NCBI RefSeq assembly: GCF_035222275.1
Contig: NC_085884.1
Location: forward strand, 248,001 to 312,000
DNA: 64,000 nt
Direction: 5' to 3'
Origin: Podospora bellae-mahoneyi
Lineage: Eukaryota; Ascomycota; Sordariomycetes; Sordariales; Podosporaceae
The notes under the pieces are model-generated. The model was not told where the DNA came from, ran no database searches, and was given only the letters and a program-made list of their open reading frames with translations. This document shows positions 45,929-56,667 of this stretch, one piece after another. The translations under genes and the position numbers were made by a program. Each line of letters opens with the position of its first letter. Position 1 is the stretch's first letter.

Positions 45929-48900
45929 ATGAGTTGGATAAACGACGGCGCTGTTCCCTCTCACAATGGCAACGGCTTTGCGATCGCCGACCCGGCTGCT
46001 GTTGCCGGCGTCATGATGGACCCTTCGGCCTTTATGGGAAATCCCGCCCAATTCAACCCGCAGTTCGCGAACCCCCAGCAACTCGCCATGCAGAATACCC
46101 CGATGCGCAATGCCTCGCCGTCCTTTCCGAACGCGATGTATCAGACCAACTCAGTCATCCCATCGAAACGGACTCGTCCCAGAGAAGATAGCATCGGACA
46201 GTCACCGCGACAGGCACCCGGCATACTGCCAACCTCACGCGCCGAGACACCCCAGCAATCGCCGTTCCCGGGCTATCAACCACCAGGCATGGCGCAACAA
46301 CAAGGTGGCCAGCCGTCCCCATACCCTCATCTTCAGCAAAACGGCTCGGCCAATGCTACTCCGTCTCCCATAATGAGCAACCAGATGCGGCCAGGCAGTG
46401 TGCCACAGAGGGTGTCGACCGCATCTCCCCATCCATTCTCGCCTGCCGCGCAACAATTCCCACAGACGTCGCCGGTTCCATCTGAGCACGGAGGAAACCC
46501 GCAGGCTTTTATGCAACAGAATGCTTTTCCACAAGGCTTTAATCCTCAATTCACGGCCCAATCTCCTGCGAGGCCGTCGCCGTCGCCCAATCCCATGGGA
46601 AACCCCATGATGGCTCAGCACATGACCCAGATGCAAGGTCAGCTTCCCCAGCAAATACAACAGATGCCTCAGCAAATGCAAAATCCAATGGCGGGTCAGA
46701 TGCAAAACATGATGCTGCAGCAACAGATGGGCCAAGGGCGCGGCGCAATGGATCCCCAAAAACAGCAGCAACTTCTGTATCAAATGCAGATGCAGCAGCA
46801 GCGGTCATTACAACAGCAAATCAATGCTCAGAACATGATGCAAATTGCTCCAAACGCAAACTTGACACCGGCCCAAATCCAAGCCCAAGCTCACGTCCAG
46901 GCTCAAGTTCAGCACCAAGCTCAGCAGAGGAATATGATGGCCGGCAGACCAGGTGTTCCGAACGGACAGATGCCACCAGGAGGAATGAGGCCCCAACAAG
47001 GCATACCTGCACAACAGTTTTTGAGGCAGGTTCCTCCAGCCCAGTTTCTAAATCAACTCCGCGCCTTTTTTGCCTCGAGCGGTCAGGTGATGGACCAAAC
47101 GCTTCCCACCATTGGGAATCAGCCTATCGATCTACAAGCTTTGTTCCACGCAGTCATGAAATTTGGAGGATACCGCGCCGTCACACAATCAAATGGTTGG
47201 GTCCAGGTATCCATGGCCCTGAATATCCACCCGCAGCAAGTACCGGCGGCACCCTCCCACTTCAAAGCAATTTACGAGCGGTGGCTGTTCAAGTATGAAG
47301 AAATGGTCAAGATGCGCATGCAGCAGGGAGGGATGCAGAAGGCTCCGCAGATGGCCCCAGGAACGCCTACTAAGATTATGCCTCCTGGCCAGATGCCGGG
47401 GCAGATGATGCAGCCCGGTCAGCCATCACCACTCCAGCAAGGTCCGATGCCGTCGCCAGCCAAGCCTCCGGGTGGACAGCAAGCCGGCATGAACGGTTTC
47501 CCGGTTCACGGTCAACAGCCCATGATGCCCAGCCAGACCCACCAACAGCGCCACAGCTTGTCCAGAAGCGTACAGGCCACGCCCACGAATGAGGACTTTT
47601 CTGTGCAGTCTCCTGCCCAAGGAAAACCTGGCAGCATGTCTGTCACCGGCTCGGCGCAGGCAGAAAATCAGAGAATGGCTGAGGAATTGACGGGCACCGT
47701 CAAGTTTGCCGCCCCCTTTGTCACGAATCCCGAGGAGTACATGCCGTCTTCTCGGGAACACATATCATATGGAGGAGTTGACGGTAGCCTGATAAAGGTT
47801 GGCGAGGAGCTCCAAAACGCCTGGATCGACCTGCCAGCTGCCTATGAACTCGGGAATGTCGATCTCCATGCCATCACCAAGAGTCTCCAAAGCGGCATTC
47901 ATGGCGAAGTTCGGCTTGCCCTCGATGTCCTTGCAAAGATTACGGCCAGTGACTTCTACTCTTTCACGCCGACCAACACTATCCCGATCCCTCAAATTGA
48001 ACTCAAGTTCTGCCCCGAGCTGGTAGAGGCGCTTGTGGACTGCGCAGAAGAGCAGATTGAGCTACTCGCCGAAAGTTCGGAGGAGGCGTCCAACGAGATT
48101 GTTATTTCGCCCTATGAGGATATTGTCCGGGCTTGTCGCATCGATAGGCTTACCGTCAAGAGCATCCCGGTCCATGGTTCCTCGGAGTATGACCTTGAGC
48201 GCGCGGCTGACAGGCTCATATGCATCACAACTATCTTCCGCAACATGTCCTGGCGCGATGATAACCATCCGGCTCTCGCCGATGAAGCCGTCATCAAGTT
48301 GTTGTGCGTGGTCATTAGATACATGGGAACACGCGAAATGCTGCTTCGGAGCAACGCAAACACACTGGATATCATGAAGGATCTGGTCACACTACTCAGC
48401 AACATTGCTGGTGCGATTGAAATACCAGGGCGAGAACAGGCCTTTTGCTTGTTGCAATTTTTGCTCGCCTTTGCACCCAATCCACCCCCGACGATGGTGA
48501 ACGGCAAGCTGTACTTTTCAGTTTACGACCCTCGGTCGCACCCCTATCTCCCACACGCCGTTGATTCGCTGGCCAAACTACTCGCGCGGGACGAACCGAA
48601 TCGGACACACTACACGGCCATCTTCACGAATGAGTCTATGCTCAACACGTCTCCGCCCTGCGAACTGCTCACCAGAGCCTTTGCGCTTGCTATCGCCCCT
48701 ATTCCCGACTGCACCAAGGAACCTCGCCACCCGTTGCCCCCGCTCGTCGAGGTTCGGAAACCCATCATCATGCAAGGTCTCCTCGCTGCCGACATTATGG
48801 CAGGGCTGGCGCCGGAGTTTGACAGCGGAGTGGCGCGATCATGGCTGGCCTCGGGCAATGGGTTTGCGCAGAACTTGTATGCGCTCGTCCGGCAAATCAG

Positions 48901-49174
48901 CAGTCTGTACGAAAGCCAGGTTATGAGGCCAGGGCGTGGCCCGCCAAAGCGAGATGCCGAGCTCGTCTACATCTCGTCGGTCGGCATCAACTTGATCAGG
49001 AGGTTGTGCGAGAAGGCTAGGGACCCACACCGCCCAGCAGGTGAGAGCGGTATTCCGCCCGAGATCCTGCCGGCGAGCGAAAGTGTCTTGCAGGCTCTGC
49101 AAATGCATGCCAGGGAATGGACCGTGGAAGGGATGTTGACTGACTTGGTCGCGTATGCCCGCCTGGTCCGCTGA
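45929..49174 (+). CDS. swi1: SWI/SNF subunit Swi1 homologue, ARID-domain protein
   Basis: A single exon of 1,081 residues from ATG 45929. The first ~390 residues are Gln/Met/Pro/Asn-rich low complexity. The ARID domain follows at about residues 370-455: FLNQLRAFFASSG, LPTIGNQPIDLQALFHAVMK, FGGYRAVTQSNGWVQVSMAL, SHFKAIYERWLFKYEE. Then comes a second disordered Pro/Gln stretch and a helical C-terminal domain (about 600-1,081) with LQSGIHGEVRLALDVLAKIT, DRLICITTIFRNMSWRDDNH and REQAFCLLQFLLAFAPNPP, the conserved Swi1-type repeat region. The protein anchors chromatin remodelling complexes to DNA and activators. The yeast protein is a prion former through a Gln-rich N-terminus, and this one is similarly rich. 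Confidence 0.93.
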   Translation: MSWINDGAVPSHNGNGFAIADPAAVAGVMMDPSAFMGNPAQFNPQFANPQQLAMQNTPMRNASPSFPNAMYQTNSVIPSKRTRPREDSIGQSPRQAPGILPTSRAETPQQSPFPGYQPPGMAQQQGGQPSPYPHLQQNGSANATPSPIMSNQMRPGSVPQRVSTASPHPFSPAAQQFPQTSPVPSEHGGNPQAFMQQNAFPQGFNPQFTAQSPARPSPSPNPMGNPMMAQHMTQMQGQLPQQIQQMPQQMQNPMAGQMQNMMLQQQMGQGRGAMDPQKQQQLLYQMQMQQQRSLQQQINAQNMMQIAPNANLTPAQIQAQAHVQAQVQHQAQQRNMMAGRPGVPNGQMPPGGMRPQQGIPAQQFLRQVPPAQFLNQLRAFFASSGQVMDQTLPTIGNQPIDLQALFHAVMKFGGYRAVTQSNGWVQVSMALNIHPQQVPAAPSHFKAIYERWLFKYEEMVKMRMQQGGMQKAPQMAPGTPTKIMPPGQMPGQMMQPGQPSPLQQGPMPSPAKPPGGQQAGMNGFPVHGQQPMMPSQTHQQRHSLSRSVQATPTNEDFSVQSPAQGKPGSMSVTGSAQAENQRMAEELTGTVKFAAPFVTNPEEYMPSSREHISYGGVDGSLIKVGEELQNAWIDLPAAYELGNVDLHAITKSLQSGIHGEVRLALDVLAKITASDFYSFTPTNTIPIPQIELKFCPELVEALVDCAEEQIELLAESSEEASNEIVISPYEDIVRACRIDRLTVKSIPVHGSSEYDLERAADRLICITTIFRNMSWRDDNHPALADEAVIKLLCVVIRYMGTREMLLRSNANTLDIMKDLVTLLSNIAGAIEIPGREQAFCLLQFLLAFAPNPPPTMVNGKLYFSVYDPRSHPYLPHAVDSLAKLLARDEPNRTHYTAIFTNESMLNTSPPCELLTRAFALAIAPIPDCTKEPRHPLPPLVEVRKPIIMQGLLAADIMAGLAPEFDSGVARSWLASGNGFAQNLYALVRQISSLYESQVMRPGRGPPKRDAELVYISSVGINLIRRLCEKARDPHRPAGESGIPPEILPASESVLQALQMHAREWTVEGMLTDLVAYARLVR

Positions 49175-49769
49175 AGCATCCTCATTGGGTAATTTTCTGT
49201 ATATGTTGTTGTAACCTATCAACCCTTTTTTGAAAAGTGTGTTGTTCATGGCGGTACTCTTTTTTTCGGCGTTTAGCGAGCGAGCGTGGTTTTGGGCGCT
49301 TGGGTCATGGTTGAGTGGCTCATCTGGATAGAAAGAGAGATCTTGTTTTGCGTCTATATGTGAAGGGGGGGTCTTGGACAGCGACTTTTCGACAAGGGCA
49401 GCCAACGATTGGTATGATATGTGTTGTATGGATCTTTATTTCGGTGTGATTTGGAAAAAAAGGATAGGTGTGGTAGGACTGGTTAAGGGGCGGTTTACAT
49501 AGGTAGTCACAGTATAGAAACTGTGAGGCGTATTGAACATTTTGTCGCTTTGTTTGCATGTCGTACTACTATCGTCCCGTCGACCGATGTCCGGCAGTGT
49601 GTTGCAGCAAAATTCGGTCACTGACCGATATTGAGGTTCAATGGACCCTAGATTGTATCATACAACTACCGTCGTCCTCCAGCATGGGGGTATATCATTT
49701 TCCATCTCCAGAACCGCATCTTGGCCTCCTGATATCATACACGGCCTCCCGTCTCCCGGCATTCACCCA
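49175..49769. other. convergent 3' spacer
   Basis: Between the stops of swi1 and mL49. T-rich near 49,255 and A-rich near 49,460; nothing else seen. Confidence 0.5.
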
Positions 49770-50234
49770 TTACAACCCCCTCTCCTCCAGGAAAGCAACA
49801 ATCTCTGACCTATGGTGCCCCTATTTCCCTCAGCATCAGCGTTCCCATACTCGTCTTCTTGTCGGATGCAAACTCACCCGAACTTCCACATGCCCCGTCA
49901 AACTGTTGACTCTGATGTCGTTTGGCGACAGATTCAGCGCCTTGGCAAGCTCCTGCTTGAAGGCTATCCTGTTCCCCTCGATCTTTTTGATGATTGTGAG
50001 CTTGAAATTGCCGCCGCGCTTGGCGTCCTGGTAGACGGAGTAGTTGTTTGTGCGGGAGCGGCCGAGGGCGAAGGGGAAGTATGTCTTTTGACTTTGTCTT
50101 GGGAGGGATTGTGGTGGGGATGGGGAGGGTGTTTGGGGTTGGCTGGGAGCTGTGGAAAGGAACTGTCTGAGGAGGGGCGTGAGGGTTGGTTGTTGCCGGA
50201 GGAGGCGGGAGGGGAGGAGGGTTGGTCGAAGCAT
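49770..50234 (-). CDS. img2: mitochondrial ribosomal protein mL49 (Img2)
   Basis: Two exons from ATG 50234 to the stop at 49770. The N-terminus MLRPTLLPSRLLRQQPTL with several Arg and no acidic residues is a mitochondrial targeting sequence. The core has KTYFPFALGRSRTNNYSVYQ, DAKRGGNFKLTIIKKIEGN, FKQELAKALNLSPNDIRVN and LTGHVEV; a GTGAGT...AATAG intron of about 60 nt then joins in phase to RSEIVAFLEERGL. These blocks match mL49/Img2 of the large mitochondrial subunit. Total about 135 residues. The gene is divergent from eIF3e. Confidence 0.9.
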
Positions 50235-50806
50235 TGTGATGTTGTGGTGTTGTTGTTTCTGGTGAGGCACACTCGGGGTGGTGATTCGGGTGGGCGGGTT
50301 AAGCAAGGTCAACGGACCGGATTGTGGTGGTGGTTGTCGTCGCAAGTGGCTGTCGTACTGATGCTATCTCGAAGCTCTCTTCGCGACTGCTGCATCGAAA
50401 AATGGTCGGTGCTCGGCGGAACAAATGGCCGGCGGCCGCCAGCAACAGTTTGGTGGGGACACAGACATGGCGGGGGCATGTCAAAGCAAAAGGTTGAGGC
50501 GCACAGACCACATCTCTTCCCAATGCGGGTTGCCCACTGGAGGAGCATCGCACTTTGCAATTTTTGACCCCACCAAAGAGAGCGAAAGATACCCTCACTG
50601 AAAATTGGTCGGCTTTGTCAATTCGGCTCTTCTTTTCGCTCCCCCTGCCAGTACCCGACCACGTCCTCGTAGCCCCTCGATCGACCGACCGACCGAGACC
50701 TGCGATACGCCCCCCACCGACGGAATCGATTATTTTTCACGACTTCGTCACTCTCAACTCGGAGGATCTCATCACAATAACAACGACGCCACAGCCCATC
50801 ACCATC
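50235..50806. other. divergent promoter between img2 and eif3e
   Basis: Head-to-head spacer with G/C-rich DNA and a pyrimidine-rich leader before eIF3e. No gene seen. Confidence 0.6.
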
Positions 50807-52208
50807 ATGGCTTCCACCACCGCCAGCGGCGGGTCCGAGTACGACCTGCTCAACAAGCTCGCCCCCAACCTCGACCGCCACATGATCTTTCCCCTTCTCG
50901 AGTTCAGCGCCAGCCAGCTTGTTGACGAGGATGGACAGGTCAGGGATGAAGCCAAGGCGCGCCAGATCACACAGGCCAAGTTTGCGCTCACGAAGCGCAC
51001 CAACATGACCGACTACGTCGCCAACCTGTACTGCGAGCTCGAAGGCCTCGACGAAGCCCCCGCCGAGTACACCGAGAGGAAAAAGCAGGTCTTCAGCCAG
51101 CTGGAGAACTACGAGCAACAGACCGCAAAGATCACAGAGCTCCTCGAGCGCGACGACGTTGTTAATGCCCTCCGAAGCGACAAGGTGGCCAACTTGGAGT
51201 TCTTGAAGCGGGAGCACGATGTAAGACTTGGTACTGTGCATATTGGGAAGGAAAGTTGTGGTGCTGACTAGAGTGGTTGGACAACAGGTCACCATCGACA
51301 TGGTCAACGCCCTCTTCGACCTGGGCAACCTTCAGTATAGCTGCGGTAACTACGGTGATGCCACTGAGACCCTCTACCGCTTCCGCGTCCTTTCCACAGA
51401 CAACGACAAGGTCGCCTACGCCACATGGGGTAGACTGGCTTGCGAGATCCTCACCATGAGCTGGGAGTCGGCGTTGGAGGAGGTTCAAAAGGTCCGCGAA
51501 GTTATCGACTCGAAGCTGTCGCAAAACCCCCTCGCCCAACTGCAACACCGGACTTCCCTCATCCACTGGGCTCTCTTCCCCCTCTTCAACTACGACAAGG
51601 CCCGTGAGCCCATCCTCGACCTCTTCTTCAACGCCGGATACATCAACACCATCCAGGCCAACTGCCCTTGGATCCTGCGCTACCTTGCCGTGGCTGTTAT
51701 CACCAACCGCACCAAGGCTAAGAACATGGGGGTCCAGCAGAAGCAGATGAAGGACATTGTCCGCATCGTCAAGCAGGAGGCCTACGAGTACCAGGACCCC
51801 ATTACCCGCTTTGTACACGCCCTGTGCATCGACTTCGATTTCGAGGAGGCCCAGCAACAGCTCGTCCTTGCTGAGGAGGTCCTCCGCGGCGACTTCTTCC
51901 TTCTTAACCATGCTGATGAGTTCGTCGACTCGGCCAGACATCTCATCTTCGAGAGCTACTGCAAGATCCACGCCCGTATTTCCCTTACCGACCTCAGCGC
52001 ACGGTTGGGTCTCAACGCCGAGGCTGCCGAGAAGTGGATTGTCAACCTGATCCGCGACACCAGGTTGGACGCCAAGATTGACTACAAGGAGGGCACAGTC
52101 GTCATGAACCACCCACCGACCTCTGTCTACCAGCAGGTGATTGAGAAGACAAAGGGCGGTTTCTTCCGGACACAGGTTTTGACTTCCGCGGTTGGTGGCA
52201 GGTCATAA
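50807..52208 (+). CDS. eif3e: eukaryotic translation initiation factor 3 subunit e
   Basis: Two exons, 50807-51220 and 51288-52208 (GTAAGA-AACAG, phase 0), encode 444 residues, the usual eIF3e length. N-terminal eIF3e block: [20 protein letters not shown] and the characteristic [20 protein letters not shown]. Then [44 protein letters not shown]-like [16 protein letters not shown] and [20 protein letters not shown]. The C-terminal PCI domain includes [40 protein letters not shown] and [18 protein letters not shown]. The protein scaffolds eIF3 in 43S complex assembly and is also the Int6 protein. Confidence 0.96.
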
Positions 52209-52810
52209 GGGAGAGGAGATGGTTGAGGATGTGCTTGCTGTAGAAGGAGATGCCGGGACCATGACATTTGCTTTTGTTACCCCTTCAAAAGAGAAAGAGA
52301 ATGGGGGAACTTCTCTCATCATCCATCCGGAAAGCCGGAGAGAGAAGATGGGAGCTCCACGGGTTTGGCGAGTGGGGAGGCGGCGCGGCGTCAATCTAGA
52401 CATTTCTGGGTGAGGAATAGGAGGAGACAAAGCAAAAATGGTTGATGTCTTTGCATTGCTCTCACGGTTTACCACAGTGGAATTGGAAGCGATGTAATAT
52501 ACCTCATTATCAGGCGTATTGACAAAAATGGCTTAATGGACTGTTTTGAATGAAGCTCTTCTGGTGTGTGGCCCTGTAACAAAAGCTCAAGGCTTGATGA
52601 GCAGCCCAGAAACGGTGTCATCTTTCTCATAGGAGCGAGCAAATGTCCAGGAGACAGACTTTCATGCCATCTCTGGGATATTTCGCTTCACTCCATCTGC
52701 CTCAGCCTTCCGTCAAGAAGAAGTGAAATGACACCATTTCCCAGCGTCTCATTTCAGCACTTTCAACCGCCATAAAAACTGGCAGACCACCACTCGCCGG
52801 AGCCGGTCAC
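52209..52810. other. intergenic
   Basis: 3' side of eIF3e; nothing recognised. Confidence 0.5.
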
Positions 52811-53316
52811 ATGAAGAGCGTTTGCCGCACTTGCTCACGCAGACCTGCATTTTCTTCTCGTCTCACTGTGCCAAGACAGAGCCTGGTCTTCTCTACCGTA
52901 CTTAGAAGAGTCTCTTGCCACGACGTGCTTCCCCTCTCTTCCTCTTCCTCCACCTTCATTGCTGCTTTCTCGGCGTCCTTGAGTCTAGTCTTCCCAAGAG
53001 GCAAAAGAACTTCTAGAACATCATCGTCCCTTCAGACATCAAAATGCCCCCTGAACGGCATTTCCGGATTCAACTTTGGTACTGCGTAAGACCTTTTCCG
53101 TTCCAATCCTGCCCGTTGGGCGAATCTGCGGGTTTGACTTGAGGATGATGCTAAAGTAACCATAGCACCGATGCGGCGGAGATCCTTATAACGAGCAAAC
53201 AACTGTTTGTTTGGATTTTCACTGCCAACATGTGGGGCCTTGCGAGCTGTGCATTGTTCAAAATGAATGGGTCCCTCGTTCCTGATCGTGAGGACTTGAT
53301 GAAGGGTTTGTTTTGA
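52811..53316 (+). CDS. possible small spliced protein, about 141 residues
   Basis: ATG 52811 opens MKSVCRTCSRRPAFSSRL, rich in Arg and Ser without acids, like a mitochondrial presequence. The frame reads to 53085 and meets GTAAGA; a branch-like GCTAAAG and an ATAG acceptor at 53162-53165 give an 80-nt phase-2 intron that restores an open frame (ATDAAEILITSKQLFVW and then TANMWGLASCALF) to TGA at 53314-53316. Two hydrophobic segments could span a membrane. I do not recognise the family, and the opposite strand also has a short open frame here. The correct phase across a well-formed intron is the main support. Confidence 0.4.
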
Positions 53317-53730
53317 GGAGGGCGTGTTGCTGGATTGTGTAGATGTAGAGTGTTTGGAAAGATGCCTGTTGTGGTGTGTACGTGCTGGGACAGATCTCAG
53401 CTTTATGCATCACTGCATATTATTTGATGAGATGATCCTGTGAGAGGCAGTCAGAAACTTGCGGATAGTTCCTCACTTGAGAAATACACAATGATAGGCC
53501 ATCCAGGCATGCCACGTTTGGCTCTTCGTGACAGTGGCTGCTGCTGCACAGCCATGCTTACCTACCTGCCTCACCGAATCGAGGCAAGCAGCGATCTTTC
53601 CGTGCAGCTTCCTGTTTCCATCCCTCTGCTCTGCTTTCCCCTACTTTCGGAAGGCACACTTTTCTCAACACTTGATCGCCTCAAAAGCATTCTGCCTTCT
53701 GTCTTGCAGCCCAACAAGTCCTGTTTTGTC
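53317..53730. other. intergenic
   Basis: Leader/promoter of the small Cys/His-rich gene. Nothing else seen. Confidence 0.5.
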
Positions 53731-54049
53731 ATGCCTCGCTCACAGATACGGAACGCGGTCAGGAGGTCAGTGAGAAAGACCAAACCGGTACCTTCCGGTC
53801 GTCAAGGGGAGGGTGGTACGCCACCTGAGGAGGAGGATAAGGGCGATGAAAACTACCAGTGTAGGGAGTATTGGTTTTGCGTAAGTTTGTTTTGTACAGG
53901 TTTTGCTGAGTGTATGCTAAATTTGACTGGGGGTTTAGCACCGCTGTGGTGAGGGGCCGTATACGTTGTTTGAACGCGATTGTGAGAGCGGGGAGTGTGG
54001 GCATCATGCTCGGTGTTCGAAATGTCACGTTGAGTGGGGGTGTGCGTGA
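53731..54049 (+). CDS. small Cys/His-rich (zinc-finger-like) protein, 86 residues
   Basis: Two exons, 53731-53880 and 53939-54049, joined by a 58-nt GTAAGT-TTTAG intron in phase 0. A basic N-terminus (MPRSQIRNAVRRSVRKTKPV) is followed by an acidic, Gly/Pro-rich linker (EGGTPPEEEDKGDENYQ) and a compact C-terminus with YWFCHRCGEGPYTLF, then CESGECGHHARCSKC and a terminal Cys. The spacing C-x2-C...C-x4-C-x2-H-x2-C-x2-C suggests one or two bound zinc ions. It resembles the many short fungal proteins that end in a W-x-C-x2-C...C-x2-C-x-H-x3-C-x2-C module, for which I know no established function. The short size and intron make it easy to overlook. Confidence 0.7.
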
Positions 54050-54224
54050 GTGTGGTGGGTGGTGGCTAATATGTGTGCCGTCGAGGTTGAAGAATTGTTC
54101 CCAAGTCGATTGAATGCAGGTACCAACTACAACTGGCCAAAGATCATATACTCTTCTCAACTAAATATCTACCACGACGAATGGAAATCGCCCAAGGCAA
54201 ATACTGAAACTTTGAGATGTGTTC

Positions 54225-54533
54225 TGCTGTTCTGAGGCAGTGCTGTACCTTTTCGACGAGTTGTGGGATCGAGAGGGCGACCGCTGCGGGAGATCACAAC
54301 AAGACTCGAATGAATACAGGACAGGGAGAATTGGCCAAGATGATGTTGTCCTCGTTATTCTCGCTGGGATGGGCACTATAGACGCTGCCAATGCTGCCCG
54401 CGACCTCCTATCCAGCTATGTCAAAATCCGATTATGTCTTGTTGTGGGTATCTGCGGAGGTGTGCCATCACCCGAAGTTTCCGGACATGACGACGATATT
54501 CGATTGGCGATGTTCTTATCTGATCATCAATAA
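54225..54533 (+). pseudogene. fragment of a nucleoside-phosphorylase-like domain (NLR N-terminal type)
   Basis: About 100 residues match the first part of the PNP/UDP-phosphorylase-like domain often found at the N-terminus of fungal NLR and TPR/ankyrin proteins: LFDELWDREGDRCG, DSNEYRTGRIGQDDVVLVIL, AANAARDLLSSYVKIRLCLV, VGICGGVPSPE and DDDIRLA. The intact domain begins some 30 residues earlier with a DYTIGWICALP-type strand and continues for about 200 more; neither is present here, and no NACHT or repeat region follows. So it is a relic. Such proteins act in fungal immunity-like cell death or recognition. Confidence 0.7.
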
Positions 54534-54997
54534 ATTTGTCTGAGCATCTAAAAAACAGCACGGTAAGCATGGAAGCGAAATTGAGAAAACCGTAATCGCC
54601 AGCAGGCGAAGCTATAAAATACGTCATCACGAGCAGGCGAAGACATGATAAAAAGGGATCATTAGCCAGCGAACCTAGCATAGTATCTCCAACCATGCTT
54701 TAATCTGGCAAATCTCTTAACTAGTGGGCCCTCCTTGATCGAAAGACCTCCGACAGTAATTTCGTATCGATAGACTAGCGGATGATTTGGGGCTGGATAG
54801 AACATCCGTAATAGATAGTCATGAGACTTTGATTCTTTCTAATCCGGAAGACGATTTTCAGACGGTGGGGGACTATAGGTAGGCTTCCTAGATAATTGTT
54901 AGGGTCCTGTTTTCTATCGAGCCCCTTCTTATCAACGGCAGACTGATAGCTGTCGGATTCAAAGCCACCCAAGCATATAATTCTCTAATGCGCTGTC
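54534..54997. other. AT-rich spacer beside the phosphorylase relic
   Basis: Contains a short direct repeat, AGCAGGCGAAG, near 54,600 and 54,631. No gene recognised. Confidence 0.5.
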
Positions 54998-56487
54998 TCA
55001 ATATTGCCAGTCAGTTCCAATCTCCCTCAAGTCCTCTATCAAAGCCGGCGGGTTATCCAGCCCGGCAAAGGTACCTCCAAAATCATGATCTGCCACGTTG
55101 TCAACATCTGATCTAGCATCAGCAGAACGGTTCCGGAACACAAAGACTTACTTCGATACTCGGTAAGATTCCCAACCATTGCAATCACCTCCCGAGGCCA
55201 AAAAGCAGTGTTGTACTTGAAGAAGCTCACAAGAAGCGGCGCATCCGTCCTCGCCCGTCTCGGCACTCTTTCAAAGGCACCCGGATCTTGAGCGTAGATG
55301 TATATCGATGAACGAAATGTCAGCGTGAGGTAGTAGAGTGAAACACAACGCAACAATTCGTTTGTCGTTAATATGGATGGGGCTGTACCGGCTCTTGGGT
55401 CCGACCCTGTGAAGAATGTCAGTGATGTGCCAGCGGCCTGTGTCAGGGCTACCCTACAGTCAATGTACTTGTCGCCTATCCAGGCTAGTTGTCCTACAGG
55501 GTTGTCGTGTAGGGCCAAGCCAACTGTGTTGGGCTGTATGGCAGACGTGAGTTAGTTGTTGTAGAAGTCATCCAATAATACAAGTTACCTTACTAACCTT
55601 GGTTGTCTGCATAACAAAATATCCCATACCATTGACGCCCCATTCCACCGACCTTTGCAATTCGAATTGCTCCAGCGGCGAAAGAGAAATATTCCTCGCT
55701 GAAATCTCCTCAGGGGTAGTAGGATGAAAGAACATAAACACAAGATGGGCAGCTCTTGCTGTGGTGTTGAACTCATCGTACAAAGTAAACGAGATAGCCA
55801 CGCCATGAGCAGTTCCGTGGACAGCGTAGGTTTCATAGCCAAGGACCTTCGTCATGAGCGTGTTGTACACACGTGCTGTGTCATCCAACGTCCAATTTTG
55901 TGGCGGGGATGATGAGAATGCAAACCCGGGCAGTGAAGGGATGATGATGTCAAATGAGACATTTCTGCCGGTGGACGTTCTTGCTTGTTGGGTCAGGTCT
56001 TTGATGATGGGTAGAAACTCTAGAAACGAGCCGGGCCAGCCATGGCATAGAAGCAATGGTATTGCGTTTGGGTCTTTGGACTTTTCGTGGATGAAGTGGA
56101 TTTGGAGACCCTCAATCGTCACTGCGTAATGATGGAATCTTTAAAAAAAATAATGTATCAGTCCATTGGGCTAGCTAGTTCTAGGAGACAGACATACTTG
56201 TTGATAGACGCTTGTTCTCGTTCCCAGTCAAAATCATGAAGCCATTCTTGCTTCAGTGCTTTGAGAGCGTCGAGATCAATCCCGAAGGAAGACCCAATCC
56301 CTGGATACTGCGGTTTCGCCGGAAGCTGTGTTGACCGGATGAGATCCAGCATGTGAGGGACATTCTTCGAAAGGTTTACCCGAAATGGTTTAACCTTGAA
56401 GGGAACCGCAGGTGATGGGATCGTCAATGCCGGTGTAACAAGACCAAGCAGCGATGTCGCGAGGGTTACCAGTCTGAGCAGCATCAT
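54998..56487 (-). CDS. secreted epoxide-hydrolase-fold protein lacking the catalytic Asp and His
   Basis: Four or more exons from ATG 56487 to the stop at 54998, about 430 residues. Signal peptide (LRLVTLATSLLGLVTPALT), an EHN-type N-terminal domain (PFKVKPFRVNLSKNV, LKQEWLHDFDWEREQASI), then an alpha/beta hydrolase: IHFIHEKSKDPNAIPLLLCH, the HGWPGSFLEF oxyanion loop, IIPSLPGFAFSSSPPQNWTL, and the nucleophile elbow HGTAHGVAIS where active family members have G-x-D-x-G. Near the C-terminus FGGTFAGLDNP stands where the family has G-G-H-F-A-x-x-E. So the nucleophile Asp and the base His both appear replaced (Ala and Thr). Frame, signal peptide and introns are intact, which suggests a retained non-hydrolytic role or recent loss. 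Confidence 0.85.
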
Positions 56488-56667
56488 CTTTGACGCTGTG
56501 GAACTTGTCTTTGCGCAAGCTGCATGAGAAAATGTCTTAGCTAAAGCAATGCAGCATTCTAATGTGACCCTTCTAGCGTCTATCGCGTCTACCTATATCT
56601 CGGTCATTTCCAACTTTGGCCGTTTCCGCTGGTTGCCTGTAGTGTGTGACCAGCGGCTTATACGTCC

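Noticed and set aside
44703-45932. A 409-codon open frame overlapping the swi1 start with an ATGA junction
   Set aside because: It has no ATG start (opens with GTG), is Pro/Arg/Ala/Ser-rich without domain-like sequence, and lies in pyrimidine-rich leader DNA where stops are rare by composition.
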